Shown one piece after another: positions 15,752 through 24,741 of a stretch of 64,000 nucleotides of DNA. The translations under genes were made by a program, and so were the position numbers. The stretch is from Nocardioides zhouii (lineage in GTDB: Bacteria > Actinomycetota > Actinomycetes > Propionibacteriales > Nocardioidaceae). The stretch's first letter is position 1. Each line of letters opens with the position of its first letter. Under the pieces are notes generated by a model that made no database searches, was not told where the DNA came from, and saw nothing but the letters and a program-made list of their open reading frames with translations. Where the stretch lies: positions 1 through 64,000 of the forward strand of contig NZ_SDWV01000023.1 of the NCBI RefSeq assembly GCF_004137345.1, in the 5' to 3' direction.

Positions 15752-16500
15752 CCACTGTCGTCGCACCGGACGTCGTCGAGCGCGTACGGCTGGGTCGCCG
15801 CGCGCAGCTCCTCGCGGCGACCTCCGTCGCCTACAACGTCGCCGAGGCGGTCATCGCCATCACCGCGGGCCTGGTCGCGGGGTCCGTCGCACTGGTCGGC
15901 TTCGGCCTGGACTCGATCGTCGAGGTGTCGAGCGGACTGATCATCCTGTGGCAGTTCCGCCACCCCCTGCCCGAGTCACGCGAGCGGACCGCGCTGCGGC
16001 TGATGGCGGTCTCGTTCTGCGCGCTGGCGGCGTACGTCGCGGTGGAGTCCGTACGGGCCCTGGCGAGCGGGCACGCGCCCGATCCGTCACCGATCGGCAT
16101 CGCCCTGGCCGCGGCGTCGCTGGCGATCATGCCGTTCCTGTCGTGGGCCCAGCGGCGCACGGGCCGGGCCCTGGGGTCCAACGCTGTCGTCGCCGACTCG
16201 ACACAGACCCTGCTCTGCACCTACCTCTCGGCGGTGCTCCTCGCGGGCCTGCTGCTCAACGCCACCCTGGGGTGGCACTGGGCCGATCCGATCGCCGGTC
16301 TGGTGATCGCCGCCGTGGCGGCCAAGGAGGGTCGGGACGCCTGGCGTGGCGAGGGGTGCTGCGGGCCGGTCGGATCGGCACATCCGCACCACGACGACCA
16401 GCGCTCCTGCTCGTGCGGCGACGCGTGCGGCTGCGGCACCCCGTCCAACGACCTCCTGACCATCGCGAGTGCCCGCCGGCCGACCGACGGCGATCACTGA
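15748..16500 (+). CDS. Cation diffusion facilitator exporter with Cys/His-rich tail
   Basis: 250 residues. Six transmembrane helices lie in the first ~200; 'GFGLDSIVEVSS' in helix 2 and 'VVADSTQTLLCT' in helix 5 each supply Asp residues of the metal site. The C-terminal extension carries GEGCCG, HPHHDD and SCSCGDACGCG, a dense soft-metal-binding cluster. No usual cytoplasmic CDF ferredoxin-like domain is seen; the tail seems to replace it. Coupled to the sensor upstream and to a second CDF downstream (overlap at base 16500). Confidence 0.85.
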   Translation: MTTVVAPDVVERVRLGRRAQLLAATSVAYNVAEAVIAITAGLVAGSVALVGFGLDSIVEVSSGLIILWQFRHPLPESRERTALRLMAVSFCALAAYVAVESVRALASGHAPDPSPIGIALAAASLAIMPFLSWAQRRTGRALGSNAVVADSTQTLLCTYLSAVLLAGLLLNATLGWHWADPIAGLVIAAVAAKEGRDAWRGEGCCGPVGSAHPHHDDQRSCSCGDACGCGTPSNDLLTIASARRPTDGDH

Positions 16501-17399
16501 TGGGCGCAGGACACGGTCACGGCCATGCCGGCAGCCGCCACCGGTGGCGGCTGGCTGTCGCCTTCGGACTGGTCGCGGCGTTCTTCGTGGTCGAACTGGT
16601 GGTCGGCATCGTCAGCGGCTCGCTCGCACTGATCTCCGACGCCGGCCACATGGCCGCGGACGTGGTCGCCCTCGGAGCCGCGCTGGTCGCGACGAAGATC
16701 GCCACCCGACCCGACGACAGCGGCCGGCGCACGTACGGCTCCTACCGCGCCGAGGTCTTCGCCTCCGGCTTCACCGTGCTGATCATGCTCGGCGTCTCGG
16801 TGTACGTCGTGGTCGAGGCGCTGCGTCGGTTCGGTGAGCCGGTCGAGGTGGCGTCCGGTCCGATGCTCGTCGTCGGTGGCATCGGGCTGGTCGTCAACCT
16901 CGTGTGCCTGGCGCTGCTGCGCGGAGGCGCGCAGGAGTCGATCAACGTCAAGGGCGCGTACGTCGAGGTGGTGGCCGACGCGGCCGGCAGCGTCGGCGTG
17001 ATCGTGGCGGGAGTCCTCGTCGCCGTCACCGGCATCGCGCAGGCGGACACCGTGGTGGCCGTCGCGATCGGGATCTTCGTTGCCGTCCGAGCCGTGGTGC
17101 TCGGGCGTGAGGTCCTCGCCGTCCTCGGCCAGCACGCGCCCGTGGGGCTCGACCTCGATGCGGTCGTGCGGGACCTCGAGGCGGTGGCGGGCGTGGCCGA
17201 GGTGCACGACCTCCACGCCTGGACGCTGACCTCGGGGATGAACGTCGCCACCGCCCACCTCGTCGTCGGCGTGGGTGCCGACGCGCAGGCCGTCCTCGAG
17301 GGCGCGCAGACGACCCTGCGCGAGGTCCACGGCATCGAGCACGCCACCCTGCAGGTCGAGGTCACGCCCGCCCGCGAGTGCCGCGCGGCCACGTGGTGA
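16500..17399 (+). CDS. CzcD/ZitB-type cation diffusion facilitator
   Basis: 299 residues. A short His-rich start (GAGHGHGHAGSRH) is followed by six helices with 'LISDAGHMAADV' (helix 2) and 'VEVVADAAGSVGVI' (helix 5), the HxxxD-type zinc site. A C-terminal cytoplasmic domain contains 'VHDLHAWTLTSGMNVATAHLVV', typical of CzcD-like exporters. Probable substrates are Zn, Cd or Co. The start A is shared with the last base of the preceding TGA. Two unlike CDFs in one sensor operon suggests either hetero-oligomers or different metal ranges. Confidence 0.88.
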   Translation: MGAGHGHGHAGSRHRWRLAVAFGLVAAFFVVELVVGIVSGSLALISDAGHMAADVVALGAALVATKIATRPDDSGRRTYGSYRAEVFASGFTVLIMLGVSVYVVVEALRRFGEPVEVASGPMLVVGGIGLVVNLVCLALLRGGAQESINVKGAYVEVVADAAGSVGVIVAGVLVAVTGIAQADTVVAVAIGIFVAVRAVVLGREVLAVLGQHAPVGLDLDAVVRDLEAVAGVAEVHDLHAWTLTSGMNVATAHLVVGVGADAQAVLEGAQTTLREVHGIEHATLQVEVTPARECRAATW

Positions 17400-17451
17400 C
17401 ACACTGCGGCGTACGCGCCTGTCGACGACGGCGCCACGAGACGGGGTGCGC

Positions 17452-18090
17452 GTGACCGAGGCAGCGATCATCGAGCACGCGGCCACTCCGACCGTCGCCA
17501 AGTCCGCCAACGTCCTGGCCAAGGGCGCCCTCGTCCTCCTGCTCCTCCTGGCGCTGCTCTACCCCGACCAGGGCAACCTGCGCGACAAGGCCGCCGGCAT
17601 GCGCGCGGTGGGCTATCCCCTGATCTCGTTCACCCTGCCGGTGCTGTGGTGGACCCTGTGGCGCGAGCGGATGTCGTTCCCCTGGCTGTCCGACCTGCTC
17701 ATCACGATCACCTGCTTCAGCGACATCCTCGGCAACCGGATGGACCTCTACGACACCGTCGTGTGGTTCGACGACCTGATGCACTTCGCCAACACCGGCC
17801 TGCTCGCCGCGGCCTTCATCCTGCTGACGCTGCCGCGCGACATCGGGTTCGGTCGGGTCCTCGAGCGTGCGCTCGCCTTTGGCGCGACGGCTGCCATCGC
17901 CTGGGAGCTCGCGGAGTTCTTCGCCTTCGTCAGCAAGTCGACCGAGCGGGAGTTCGCGTACGCCGACACGCTGGGCGACCTCTCGCTGGGCATAGCGGGT
18001 GCCGTCGTGGCGGCCGTCGTCCTCCACCGGTCGTGGCAGCACGGCCGGCTGCTCGACCCCGAGCCGCTGCCCCCGCGCCTCGCGGTCTGA
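17452..18090 (+). CDS. DUF2238-like conserved membrane protein
   Basis: 212 residues with about six transmembrane helices. Polar motifs inside the membrane part, 'FDDLMHFANTGLLAAAF' (about 104-120), 'AWELAEFFAFV' and 'YADTLGDLSLGIAGAVVAA', follow the D..xHF/E..E/D..D pattern of the YjdF/DUF2238 family. Function unknown. Start is GTG 17452; an in-frame GTG at 17446 is equally possible. It follows the CDF gene by 52 bases. Confidence 0.65.
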   Translation: MTEAAIIEHAATPTVAKSANVLAKGALVLLLLLALLYPDQGNLRDKAAGMRAVGYPLISFTLPVLWWTLWRERMSFPWLSDLLITITCFSDILGNRMDLYDTVVWFDDLMHFANTGLLAAAFILLTLPRDIGFGRVLERALAFGATAAIAWELAEFFAFVSKSTEREFAYADTLGDLSLGIAGAVVAAVVLHRSWQHGRLLDPEPLPPRLAV

Positions 18091-18194
18091 CGTCGCACCG
18101 AGCGGGGTTGACGCACCTCACACGGCCCGGGACTTGGATCGTTCCAATTTCGTCGCCACACTGGACGTTGAGGTCCCAACCCGAGGAGAGACCC

Positions 18195-18437
18195 ATGCGT
18201 CTGATCGACGAGCTCAACGAGCTCCACGACGACTACGCGATGAAGATCGAGGCCGCCGTCGGCCGCGACGACGTCGAGCTGGGCGAGCAGCTGGCCCAGG
18301 GCTACGAGGACGACGCCATCGTCCTGATGGCCGAGCGCGAGGGCCTGACCCACCTGCTCCCGCTGAAGCGCCCCGTCACGCACGAGAGCTCGCTGCACCG
18401 CCTGGCCCGGCGCCTGCGCCCCAGCCGCGCCGCCTGA
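18195..18437 (+). CDS. Small acidic/basic two-part protein of unknown function
   Basis: 80 residues with a good GAGGAGAG site before ATG 18195. The first 55 residues are helical and acidic (LIDELNELHDDYAMKIEAA, with D/E-rich continuation) and the last 25 are basic (RLARRLRPSRAA). No family recognised. It has its own ~100-base upstream region with TTGACG at 18109-18114, a possible -35 element without a convincing -10. Confidence 0.6.
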   Translation: MRLIDELNELHDDYAMKIEAAVGRDDVELGEQLAQGYEDDAIVLMAEREGLTHLLPLKRPVTHESSLHRLARRLRPSRAA

Positions 18438-18461
18438 CACAGCTTCACCGGCGCGACCCGA

Positions 18462-19052
18462 TCACCGGTCCAACGGCGACCGCGCCGCGTGCATCCACCG
18501 GATCTCGACCCTCTGGTCGTCCCGGATCGTGCGGGCGAGCTCGACCACCTCACGGTGCTCGGCGAGGCCGCCCATCAGCAGCTGCTGCGACATCATCACG
18601 GCCGCCATGTGGTGGCCGATCATGTTGTCGAGGAAGGCGCGGTCGAGCGCGACGCCGCTGAGTCCGGACAGGTCGCGCATCATCGGTGCGTACGCCGCAT
18701 CCCGCTCGCCGGCGTACCACTCGGCCAGCCAGCCCTGCATCAGCTCGATCTGGGCCGTCTGGTCGGCCACGATCCTGCGTCCGAAGGCCCGCATCGCCGG
18801 CCGGTCCGAGCGGATCAGCTCGCCCGCCGCGACGATCGCCTCGCGGTGGTGGGCGACCATCTCGCTGAGGTAGCCCGCCTCGTCGGTGCTGCGGGCAGAG
18901 CCCATCATCGACCCGTCCACCCAGCCGGACGTCGACATCGGATGCCGGCCCCAGCCGGGCCGGTCGTCGGAGTGGGCGAGCGCCATCCCGGTGATGCCCG
19001 CTCCCAACAGCACCACCACCACGGCTGCAACGATCGCCATTAAGCGTCTCAT
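18462..19052 (-). CDS. DUF305 domain protein, exported
   Basis: 196 residues with an N-terminal hydrophobic signal/anchor (RRLMAIVAAVVVVLLGAGITG). The DUF305 core has paired motifs 'MVAHHREAIVAA' (about 84-95) and 'NMIGHHMAAVMMSQQLL' (about 148-164), plus many Met and His residues. Known: the ferritin-like DUF305 family is frequent near copper and other metal-resistance genes; a periplasmic metal-binding role is inferred. ATG 19052 is chosen because GGGAGGTG lies 8 bases upstream. It diverges from the chromate transporter. Confidence 0.82.
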   Translation of the reverse strand: MRRLMAIVAAVVVVLLGAGITGMALAHSDDRPGWGRHPMSTSGWVDGSMMGSARSTDEAGYLSEMVAHHREAIVAAGELIRSDRPAMRAFGRRIVADQTAQIELMQGWLAEWYAGERDAAYAPMMRDLSGLSGVALDRAFLDNMIGHHMAAVMMSQQLLMGGLAEHREVVELARTIRDDQRVEIRWMHAARSPLDR

Positions 19053-19184
19053 CGTCTGCACCTCCCTCACCTCGAGAGTGCTCCGGGTGGGAGCCCGGGG
19101 TCAGGGCCGAAGGTCCTCGCCCGACCGGGCGTTAGTCGAGTCGCCCGCTTGACTTTGGTGGACCGCAGGCGGTGGGGTGCTCCC

Positions 19185-20549
19185 GTGCCGGCACCCGAGG
19201 AATCGACGCGCGACGTGATCCCCCTGCGCGTGGCAGCGCGGGCGTGGTTCGCGATCTCGCTGCAGACCTTCGGCGGCCCGGCCGGACAGATCGCGGTCAT
19301 GCAGCGCACGCTGGTCGACGAGAAGCGCTGGATCGGCCAGCAGCGGTTCCTCTTCGCGCTGTCCTACTGCACGCTGCTCCCCGGCCCCGAGGCCCAGCAG
19401 CTCGCGACGTACGTCGGGTGGCTGCTCAACGGCGTACGAGGCGCTCTCGTCGCGGGTCTCCTCTTCATCCTCCCGGGCGTCGTGGCCCTGCTCGTGCTCT
19501 CGGGTGTGTACGTCGCGTTCGGCGACACGACGCTCGTCGAGTCGCTCTTCCTCGGCCTGGCCCCGGCCGTGATCGCGATCGTCGTTCAGGCGGTGGTCCG
19601 GGTGGGCCGCAAGGGGCTCGGCCACCCGGCGCTCGTCGCGCTGGCGGTGGTCTCGTTCGTCGCGCTGACCTTCTTCGGCGTCCCCTTCCCCGCGGTCGTG
19701 CTGGCGTCCGGCGTCATCGGCTGGGCGCTCGGTCGCCGCATCCCGACGCTCACCCACCCGCCGAAGGGCGCGGTCGACGACGGACCGCCCCCGCTGATCA
19801 GCGACGACGCGCTGCACACCGAGCGACCCTCCGGCCGTCGCGCGGCCCTCACCCTCGCGATCGGCCTGGTGGTGTGGTTCGCCCCGGTCGCAGGCGCGGC
19901 ACTGCTCCTCGGCCGGTCGAGCATCTTCGTCGACCAGGGCGTCTTCTTCTCGGGCGCCGCGGTCGTCACGTTCGGCGGTGCGTACGCCGTGCTGGCCTAC
20001 GTCGCGCAGCAGGCCGTCGAGGTCTACGGCTGGCTCGCGCCCGGCGAGATGGTCCGGGGCCTCGCGCTCGCCGAGACGACTCCCGGGCCGCTCATCATGG
20101 TGGTGCAGTTCGTCGCCTTCGTCGGTGCCTACCGCGCACCCGGCGACCTCGACCCCTGGGCCGCGGCTGTCCTGGCGGCCCTGATCACCACGTGGGTGAC
20201 GTTCGTCCCGTGCTTCCTCTTCATCCTCCTCGGCGCGCCGTACGTCGAGCGCCTCCGCGGCAACCGCGACCTCGCCGCCGCGCTGGCGGGCATCACCGCG
20301 GCCGTGGTCGGGGTGATCGCGAGCCTCGCGGTCTTCTTCGCGCTGCACACGCTCTTCGACGAGACCCTGACGGTCACGACCGGACCGCTCGACCTGGAGC
20401 TGCCGGTCCTCGGGTCGCTCGACCTCGCCGCCTTTGCGATCTCCGTGCTCGGGTGCGCGCTGGTGTTCTGGCGGAAGTGGTCGGTGCTGCGCACGCTCGG
20501 TGCCTGCGCGCTCACCGGTCTGGTGATCGGCCTGGCGCTCGCGGCGTGA
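19185..20549 (+). CDS. chrA: Chromate transporter ChrA (two CHR domains)
   Basis: A chromate/sulfate antiporter-type exporter of 454 residues. Two homologous halves are visible: N-terminal 'FGGPAGQIAVMQRTLVDEKRW' with 'LLPGPEAQQLATYVGWLLNG' and C-terminal 'TFGGAYAVLAYVAQQAVE' with 'AETTPGPLIMVVQFVAFVGA'. That is the full-length (long-chain) CHR arrangement. GTG 19185 is chosen for its GGGG-type site; TTG 19149 or GTG 19158 in frame are alternatives and would add 9-12 residues. Neighbours are metal-related (DUF305, CDFs). Confidence 0.88.
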   Translation: MPAPEESTRDVIPLRVAARAWFAISLQTFGGPAGQIAVMQRTLVDEKRWIGQQRFLFALSYCTLLPGPEAQQLATYVGWLLNGVRGALVAGLLFILPGVVALLVLSGVYVAFGDTTLVESLFLGLAPAVIAIVVQAVVRVGRKGLGHPALVALAVVSFVALTFFGVPFPAVVLASGVIGWALGRRIPTLTHPPKGAVDDGPPPLISDDALHTERPSGRRAALTLAIGLVVWFAPVAGAALLLGRSSIFVDQGVFFSGAAVVTFGGAYAVLAYVAQQAVEVYGWLAPGEMVRGLALAETTPGPLIMVVQFVAFVGAYRAPGDLDPWAAAVLAALITTWVTFVPCFLFILLGAPYVERLRGNRDLAAALAGITAAVVGVIASLAVFFALHTLFDETLTVTTGPLDLELPVLGSLDLAAFAISVLGCALVFWRKWSVLRTLGACALTGLVIGLALAA

Positions 20550-20556
20550 GCCTCGG

Positions 20557-21366
20557 TCAGATGTCCTCGCGCAGGTGGAACTCGCTGACCAGCGGGACGA
20601 CGTCGGCGATCGAGTCGACGATGCGGGTCGGTCGGTAGGGGAAGTTCGCCACCTCGTGGCGCTCGGTGGCGCCGGTCGCGACGAGGATCGTCCGCATGCC
20701 GGCCTCGAGCCCGCTGATGATGTCGGTGTCCATCCGGTCGCCGATCATCACCGTGGTCTCCGAGTGCGCCTCCAGCCGGTTGAGCGCGCTGCGCATCATC
20801 AGCGGGTTGGGCTTGCCGATGAAGTAGGGCTGGCGTCCGGTCGCGGTGCTGATCAGCGCCGCCACCGAGCCCGTCGCGGGGAGCATCCCCTGCGCGCTCG
20901 GACCGCTCGGGTCGGGGTTGGTCGCGATGAACCGCGCACCGCCGTTGATCAGCCGGATCGCCCGCGTGATCGCGTCGAACGAGTAGGTCCGCGTCTCGCC
21001 GAGCACGACGTAGTCGGGGTCCTGGTCGGTCATCACGTAGCCGATGTCGTGCACCGCCTGGGTGAGCCCCGCCTCGCCGACGACGTACGCCGACCCGCCC
21101 GGCCGCTGGTCGTCGAGGAACTGCGCCGTCGCGAGCGCCGACGTCCAGATCGACTCCTCCGGCACGTCGATGCCGCTGCTGCGCAGCAACCGCACGCGGA
21201 GGTCGCGTGGGGTGAAGATCGAGTTGTTGGTGAGCACGAGGAAGGGGATCTTGTGCTCGCGAAGGGTGGCGATGAACTCCTTCGCCCCGGGAATCGGGTC
21301 CTCCTCGCGCACGAGGACACCGTCCATGTCGGTCAGCCAGGTGCGTACGGGGCGCGGTTCGGTCAC
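20557..21366 (-). CDS. HAD-IIA sugar/nucleotide phosphatase (NagD-like)
   Basis: 269 residues. Nucleophile motif 'WLTDMDGVLVREED' (Asp about 12 and 14), motif II 'FLVLTNNS' with the NagD-type Asn-Asn-Ser, motif III Lys in 'FIGKPNPLMMR' and motif IV 'MIGDRMDTDIISG' are all present. The cap lies between motifs II and III (C2 type), as in NagD and AraL. Substrate unknown. It converges with chrA (7 bases between stops). Confidence 0.88.
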   Translation of the reverse strand: MTEPRPVRTWLTDMDGVLVREEDPIPGAKEFIATLREHKIPFLVLTNNSIFTPRDLRVRLLRSSGIDVPEESIWTSALATAQFLDDQRPGGSAYVVGEAGLTQAVHDIGYVMTDQDPDYVVLGETRTYSFDAITRAIRLINGGARFIATNPDPSGPSAQGMLPATGSVAALISTATGRQPYFIGKPNPLMMRSALNRLEAHSETTVMIGDRMDTDIISGLEAGMRTILVATGATERHEVANFPYRPTRIVDSIADVVPLVSEFHLREDI

Positions 21367-21444
21367 GGCGCCATTGTCCTGCACCCCGGGCCGGCGCCGA
21401 TCAACGGACCAAACGACGTTGTCGTCGCGCTCGAGAGCACGGGA

Positions 21445-23979
21445 TCACGTCGGTTGCGAGCGTTCGGTCCGCTCGTCCGTCAGCGCGCCCACGCCGACCC
21501 CGGCGTGCACCGGGTGGCGTCGCTCCAGCTTCGCGCCCTCGACGTCGACGTCGGGGAGGATCCGGTCGAGCCACGTCGGCAGCCACCAAGCGCGCTCGCC
21601 CAGCAGGTGCATCGCCGCCGGGATGATCAGCATCCGGACCACGAACGCGTCGAGCAGCACGCCGAAGGCGAGCCCGAAGCCGATCGGCTTGATGGTCGCG
21701 TCGTGGGAGAAGATGAAGCCCGCGAAGACCGAGATCATGATGATCGCCGCCGCCGTCACGACCGCCCGGCCAGCGCGCAGGCCGTGCTGCACCGCCACCC
21801 GCGCGGGCGCCCCGTGCGCATGGGCCTCACGCATCCCGGAGACCAGGAAGAGCTGGTAGTCCATCGCCAGGCCGAAGAGGATCCCGGTCGCGATGATCGG
21901 CAGGAAGCTCAGCACCGGACCGGGAGCGTGCACGCCGAACAGGTCGGCCAGGAAGCCCATCTGGAAGATCGCGGTGATCCCGCCGAAGGCCGCGAGCAGC
22001 GACAGCACGAAGCCGAGCGTGGCCGTCAGTGGCACCAGGATCGAGCGGAAGACGAGGATCAGGATGAGCATCGAGAGCCCGACCACCAGCACGAGGTAGA
22101 CCGGCAGCACGCCCGAGAGCTTGTCGGAGATGTCGATGCCGGCGCTGGCGTTGCCGGCCACCCCGAGGGTGGCTTCGCCTCCGGAGGCCGTCGTCGGGGT
22201 CAGCGTCCGCAGGTTCTGGACCAGCTCGGCGGTCGCCTCGCTCGACGGCGACCCGTCGGGGACGACCTGGAACGCCAGCGCGGAGCGGTCTTCCGACGCA
22301 CCGATCGGCACGACCGCGTCGACGTTCCAGACCCGGCCGAGCTGCTCGGCGACCACCGCCTGCTCGGCGACGACGTCGCCCTCGGCGACCGGTCCGGGCA
22401 GGTCCGCGACCACGAGGAGCGGGCCGTTGGACCCCTCGCCGAACTTCTCCGCCTGGACGTCGTACGCCTTGAAGCCGGCGGAGTCCGGCGGCTGGGTCGA
22501 CCCGTCGGGCAGGCCGAGCCGCATCTGCGTCGCGGGCGCGGCCACGACCAGCAGGGCCGCGACGCCGAGGCCGAGGACGGTCCAGGCGCGGGTGGTGCTC
22601 ATCGGCTCGTCGCTGCTTGCAGTCGCGATCGCGTCGTCGTCGTACGTCGTCCCTCCCGCGAGCGCGGTCCGTTCGCGCCGCCTGAGGATCCGCGGGCCCA
22701 TCAGGGCGAGGACGGCCGGGGTGAGCGTGACGGCCATCAGGATGGCGACCAGCACCGCGACGGCGCCGACGGTGCCCATCAGGCCGAGAAAGCCGACGCC
22801 GGTGACGTTGAGGGCGAGCAGGGCGACGATGACGGTGACGCCGGCGAAGACGACGGCGTTGCCCGAGGTGCCGTTGGCCAGGCCGATCGACTCGTGCAGC
22901 TCGGCGCCCTGCTTCAGCTGGCGGCGGTGGCGGTTGATGATGAAGAGCGAGTAGTCGATGCCGACCGCGAGGCCGAGCATCACCCCGAGCACGGGGGTGA
23001 CGGAGACGAACTCCACGACCCCGGAGAACGACAATGAGGCCAGCGAGGCGACGCCGACTCCCAGCAGCGCGGTGACCAGCGGAAGGGCCGCGCCCCGCAC
23101 GGTCCCGAGCATGAGGAAGAGGACGATCGCGGCGATGACCACGCCCGCGACCTCGCCCGGTCCGAGGATCGAGGGGACGGTCTGCGCGATGTCCTGCGAG
23201 GGGTAGAGGTCGACCCCGTCGATGCCGGCGTCGGCGACCAGGTCCTCGATCTCGGTCTTCACCTCGGTGGTGACCTCGTTGGTCGACACGTCGAAGGTGA
23301 CGTTGGCGACGGCGGCGCTGCCGTCGTCCGACACGGTGCGGAAGCCGGACGACAGCCCGGTGAGGATGGCGCCCTGCTCGAGCTGGGGGGCCTGCTCGTC
23401 GACCTTCGCCTGCTGCTGGTCGAGCTGGGCCTGCCCGTCGTCGAGCTTCTGGACGGCGTCGTCGAGCTGCGCGCGGATGGCCGGGAGCGTGCCGTCCTCG
23501 CGCGCCGCGGCGCGCTGCTCGGCCACCGCCGCGCGGCCGGCGTCGATCTGTGCCTGGGCGCTGGCGAGCTGGGCCAGCCCGTCGTTGAGCTTCTCCCGAC
23601 CGTCGGCCACCTGGTCGGCGGAGGCGTCGAGCTGGTCCTGCGTGGTGAACGGGTCGGACACGTCGCTGACCGACTCGACCTCGGCGACCCGGTCGAACAG
23701 GGCGACCAGCTCACTCTTCTGCGCGGTGGTGAAGGCGGAGCCGTCGCTGGTCTCGGCGACGATGGAGCCGTTGCCGCCGCCGGTGCCCTCGAAGTCGCGC
23801 TCGAGCTGCTGGGAGACCCGCGTCGTCGGGGTGTCGGGCAGCGAGATGTTCGACGACAGCGCGCCCGCGAACGACACGTACGTCACCGCACTCAGGGCCA
23901 GCAGCGCCAGCCAGGCGCCGATCACGGTCCAGTGGCGGCGCGCGGCGAAGCGGCCGATGCGGAAGAGGAGCTCAGCCAT
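21445..23979 (-). CDS. MMPL/RND-family transporter
   Basis: 844 residues with the usual twelve-helix arrangement: one N-terminal helix, a large periplasmic loop, and a helix bundle, repeated in both halves. The first loop holds a long coiled coil (about residues 108-195, many Gln/Ala/Asp heptads). 'VGIDYSLFIINRHRRQLKQG' and 'FGLAMDYQLFLVSGMREA' supply the intramembrane Asp-Tyr pairs used for proton coupling. It probably exports lipids or drugs. It lies 41 bases downstream of a TetR gene on the same strand, which probably controls it. Confidence 0.9.
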   Translation of the reverse strand: MAELLFRIGRFAARRHWTVIGAWLALLALSAVTYVSFAGALSSNISLPDTPTTRVSQQLERDFEGTGGGNGSIVAETSDGSAFTTAQKSELVALFDRVAEVESVSDVSDPFTTQDQLDASADQVADGREKLNDGLAQLASAQAQIDAGRAAVAEQRAAAREDGTLPAIRAQLDDAVQKLDDGQAQLDQQQAKVDEQAPQLEQGAILTGLSSGFRTVSDDGSAAVANVTFDVSTNEVTTEVKTEIEDLVADAGIDGVDLYPSQDIAQTVPSILGPGEVAGVVIAAIVLFLMLGTVRGAALPLVTALLGVGVASLASLSFSGVVEFVSVTPVLGVMLGLAVGIDYSLFIINRHRRQLKQGAELHESIGLANGTSGNAVVFAGVTVIVALLALNVTGVGFLGLMGTVGAVAVLVAILMAVTLTPAVLALMGPRILRRRERTALAGGTTYDDDAIATASSDEPMSTTRAWTVLGLGVAALLVVAAPATQMRLGLPDGSTQPPDSAGFKAYDVQAEKFGEGSNGPLLVVADLPGPVAEGDVVAEQAVVAEQLGRVWNVDAVVPIGASEDRSALAFQVVPDGSPSSEATAELVQNLRTLTPTTASGGEATLGVAGNASAGIDISDKLSGVLPVYLVLVVGLSMLILILVFRSILVPLTATLGFVLSLLAAFGGITAIFQMGFLADLFGVHAPGPVLSFLPIIATGILFGLAMDYQLFLVSGMREAHAHGAPARVAVQHGLRAGRAVVTAAAIIMISVFAGFIFSHDATIKPIGFGLAFGVLLDAFVVRMLIIPAAMHLLGERAWWLPTWLDRILPDVDVEGAKLERRHPVHAGVGVGALTDERTERSQPT

Positions 23980-24020
23980 GTCGGGTGGCGTGCCTTTCGG
24001 TGCTGTGGTGGGGAGGGAGG

Positions 24021-24671
24021 TCAGCCGGCGTAGCCGGAGCGGAGGCGCTGGAGCAGCCGGTCGAGCAGGCGGTCCCAGTCGGTTCGGGCCGGCGTCGAGA
24101 CGTCGGTGGTCAGGTCGGGGTGGTTCTCGAGCCAGCGGCGGGCGATGGCGCTGAGACCGCTGGTGAGCAGGGTCAGGGTGAGCTCGAGGTCGAGCGGGTC
24201 GAGGCCCGGAGCGCGGTCCTGGAGCCGTTCGCGCAGCCGGCCGGCGACGAGCTCGAAGGCCGTACGGGAGATCACGTCGGCCCGTTCATGGGCCACGTCG
24301 GCACCGCCGACGACCTGGGCGATCGTGACGATCGCGGTCGGGAGGTCGACGCCGCGGGTGGCCTCGCAGACCGCGTCGAGCGCGGCCGGACCGTCGTCGG
24401 GAGCCGCGGGCAGCTCGGCGGTGCCGCGGTCGACGCCGGCCAGGAGCTCGGTGGTGACCTCCGCGAGGATCTGCTCGCACACCGTGACCATCAGGTGGTC
24501 GAGGCCGGTGAAGTGGTTGAAGACGGTGCGCCTCGACACCCCTGCCAGGGCGGCCACCCGGTCGACCGTGAAGCCGTCCGTGCCGTGCTCCGCGGCAAGG
24601 CTGCGGGCCGCGTCGATGATCGCGGCACGGCGCTGCTCGCGCAGGGCGCCACGACCGTCGGAGGACTTCAC
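24021..24671 (-). CDS. TetR-family repressor of the MMPL operon
   Basis: 216 residues. The N-terminal HTH 'GFTVDRVAALAGVSRRTVFNHFTGLDHLM' (about 34-62) is canonical; the remainder is the helical ligand domain, with no recognised ligand. GTG 24671 lacks a ribosome-binding site. A perfect palindrome begins 11 bases upstream, fitting autorepression at a short or leaderless promoter. Residues upstream of the GTG in the same frame (CTQCNNYR) are encoded by the operator, so the longer start is unlikely. Confidence 0.88.
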   Translation of the reverse strand: MKSSDGRGALREQRRAAIIDAARSLAAEHGTDGFTVDRVAALAGVSRRTVFNHFTGLDHLMVTVCEQILAEVTTELLAGVDRGTAELPAAPDDGPAALDAVCEATRGVDLPTAIVTIAQVVGGADVAHERADVISRTAFELVAGRLRERLQDRAPGLDPLDLELTLTLLTSGLSAIARRWLENHPDLTTDVSTPARTDWDRLLDRLLQRLRSGYAG

Positions 24672-24681
24672 CCGATAATTG

Positions 24682-24696
24682 TTGCACTGAGTGCAA
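24682..24696. promoter_or_regulatory. Perfect palindromic operator TTGCACTGAGTGCAA
   Basis: A 15-base dyad with 7-bp arms and one central base lies between the divergent TetR and MFS/spermidine synthase-like genes. It is 11 bases from the TetR start and 46 bases from the ATG of the divergent gene. TetR dimers bind such short dyads. It could govern both directions. Confidence 0.7.
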
Positions 24697-24741
24697 ATAG
24701 ATCCCGCATCGGCGGTTGAGGGCGTACGACAGGATCTGCGC

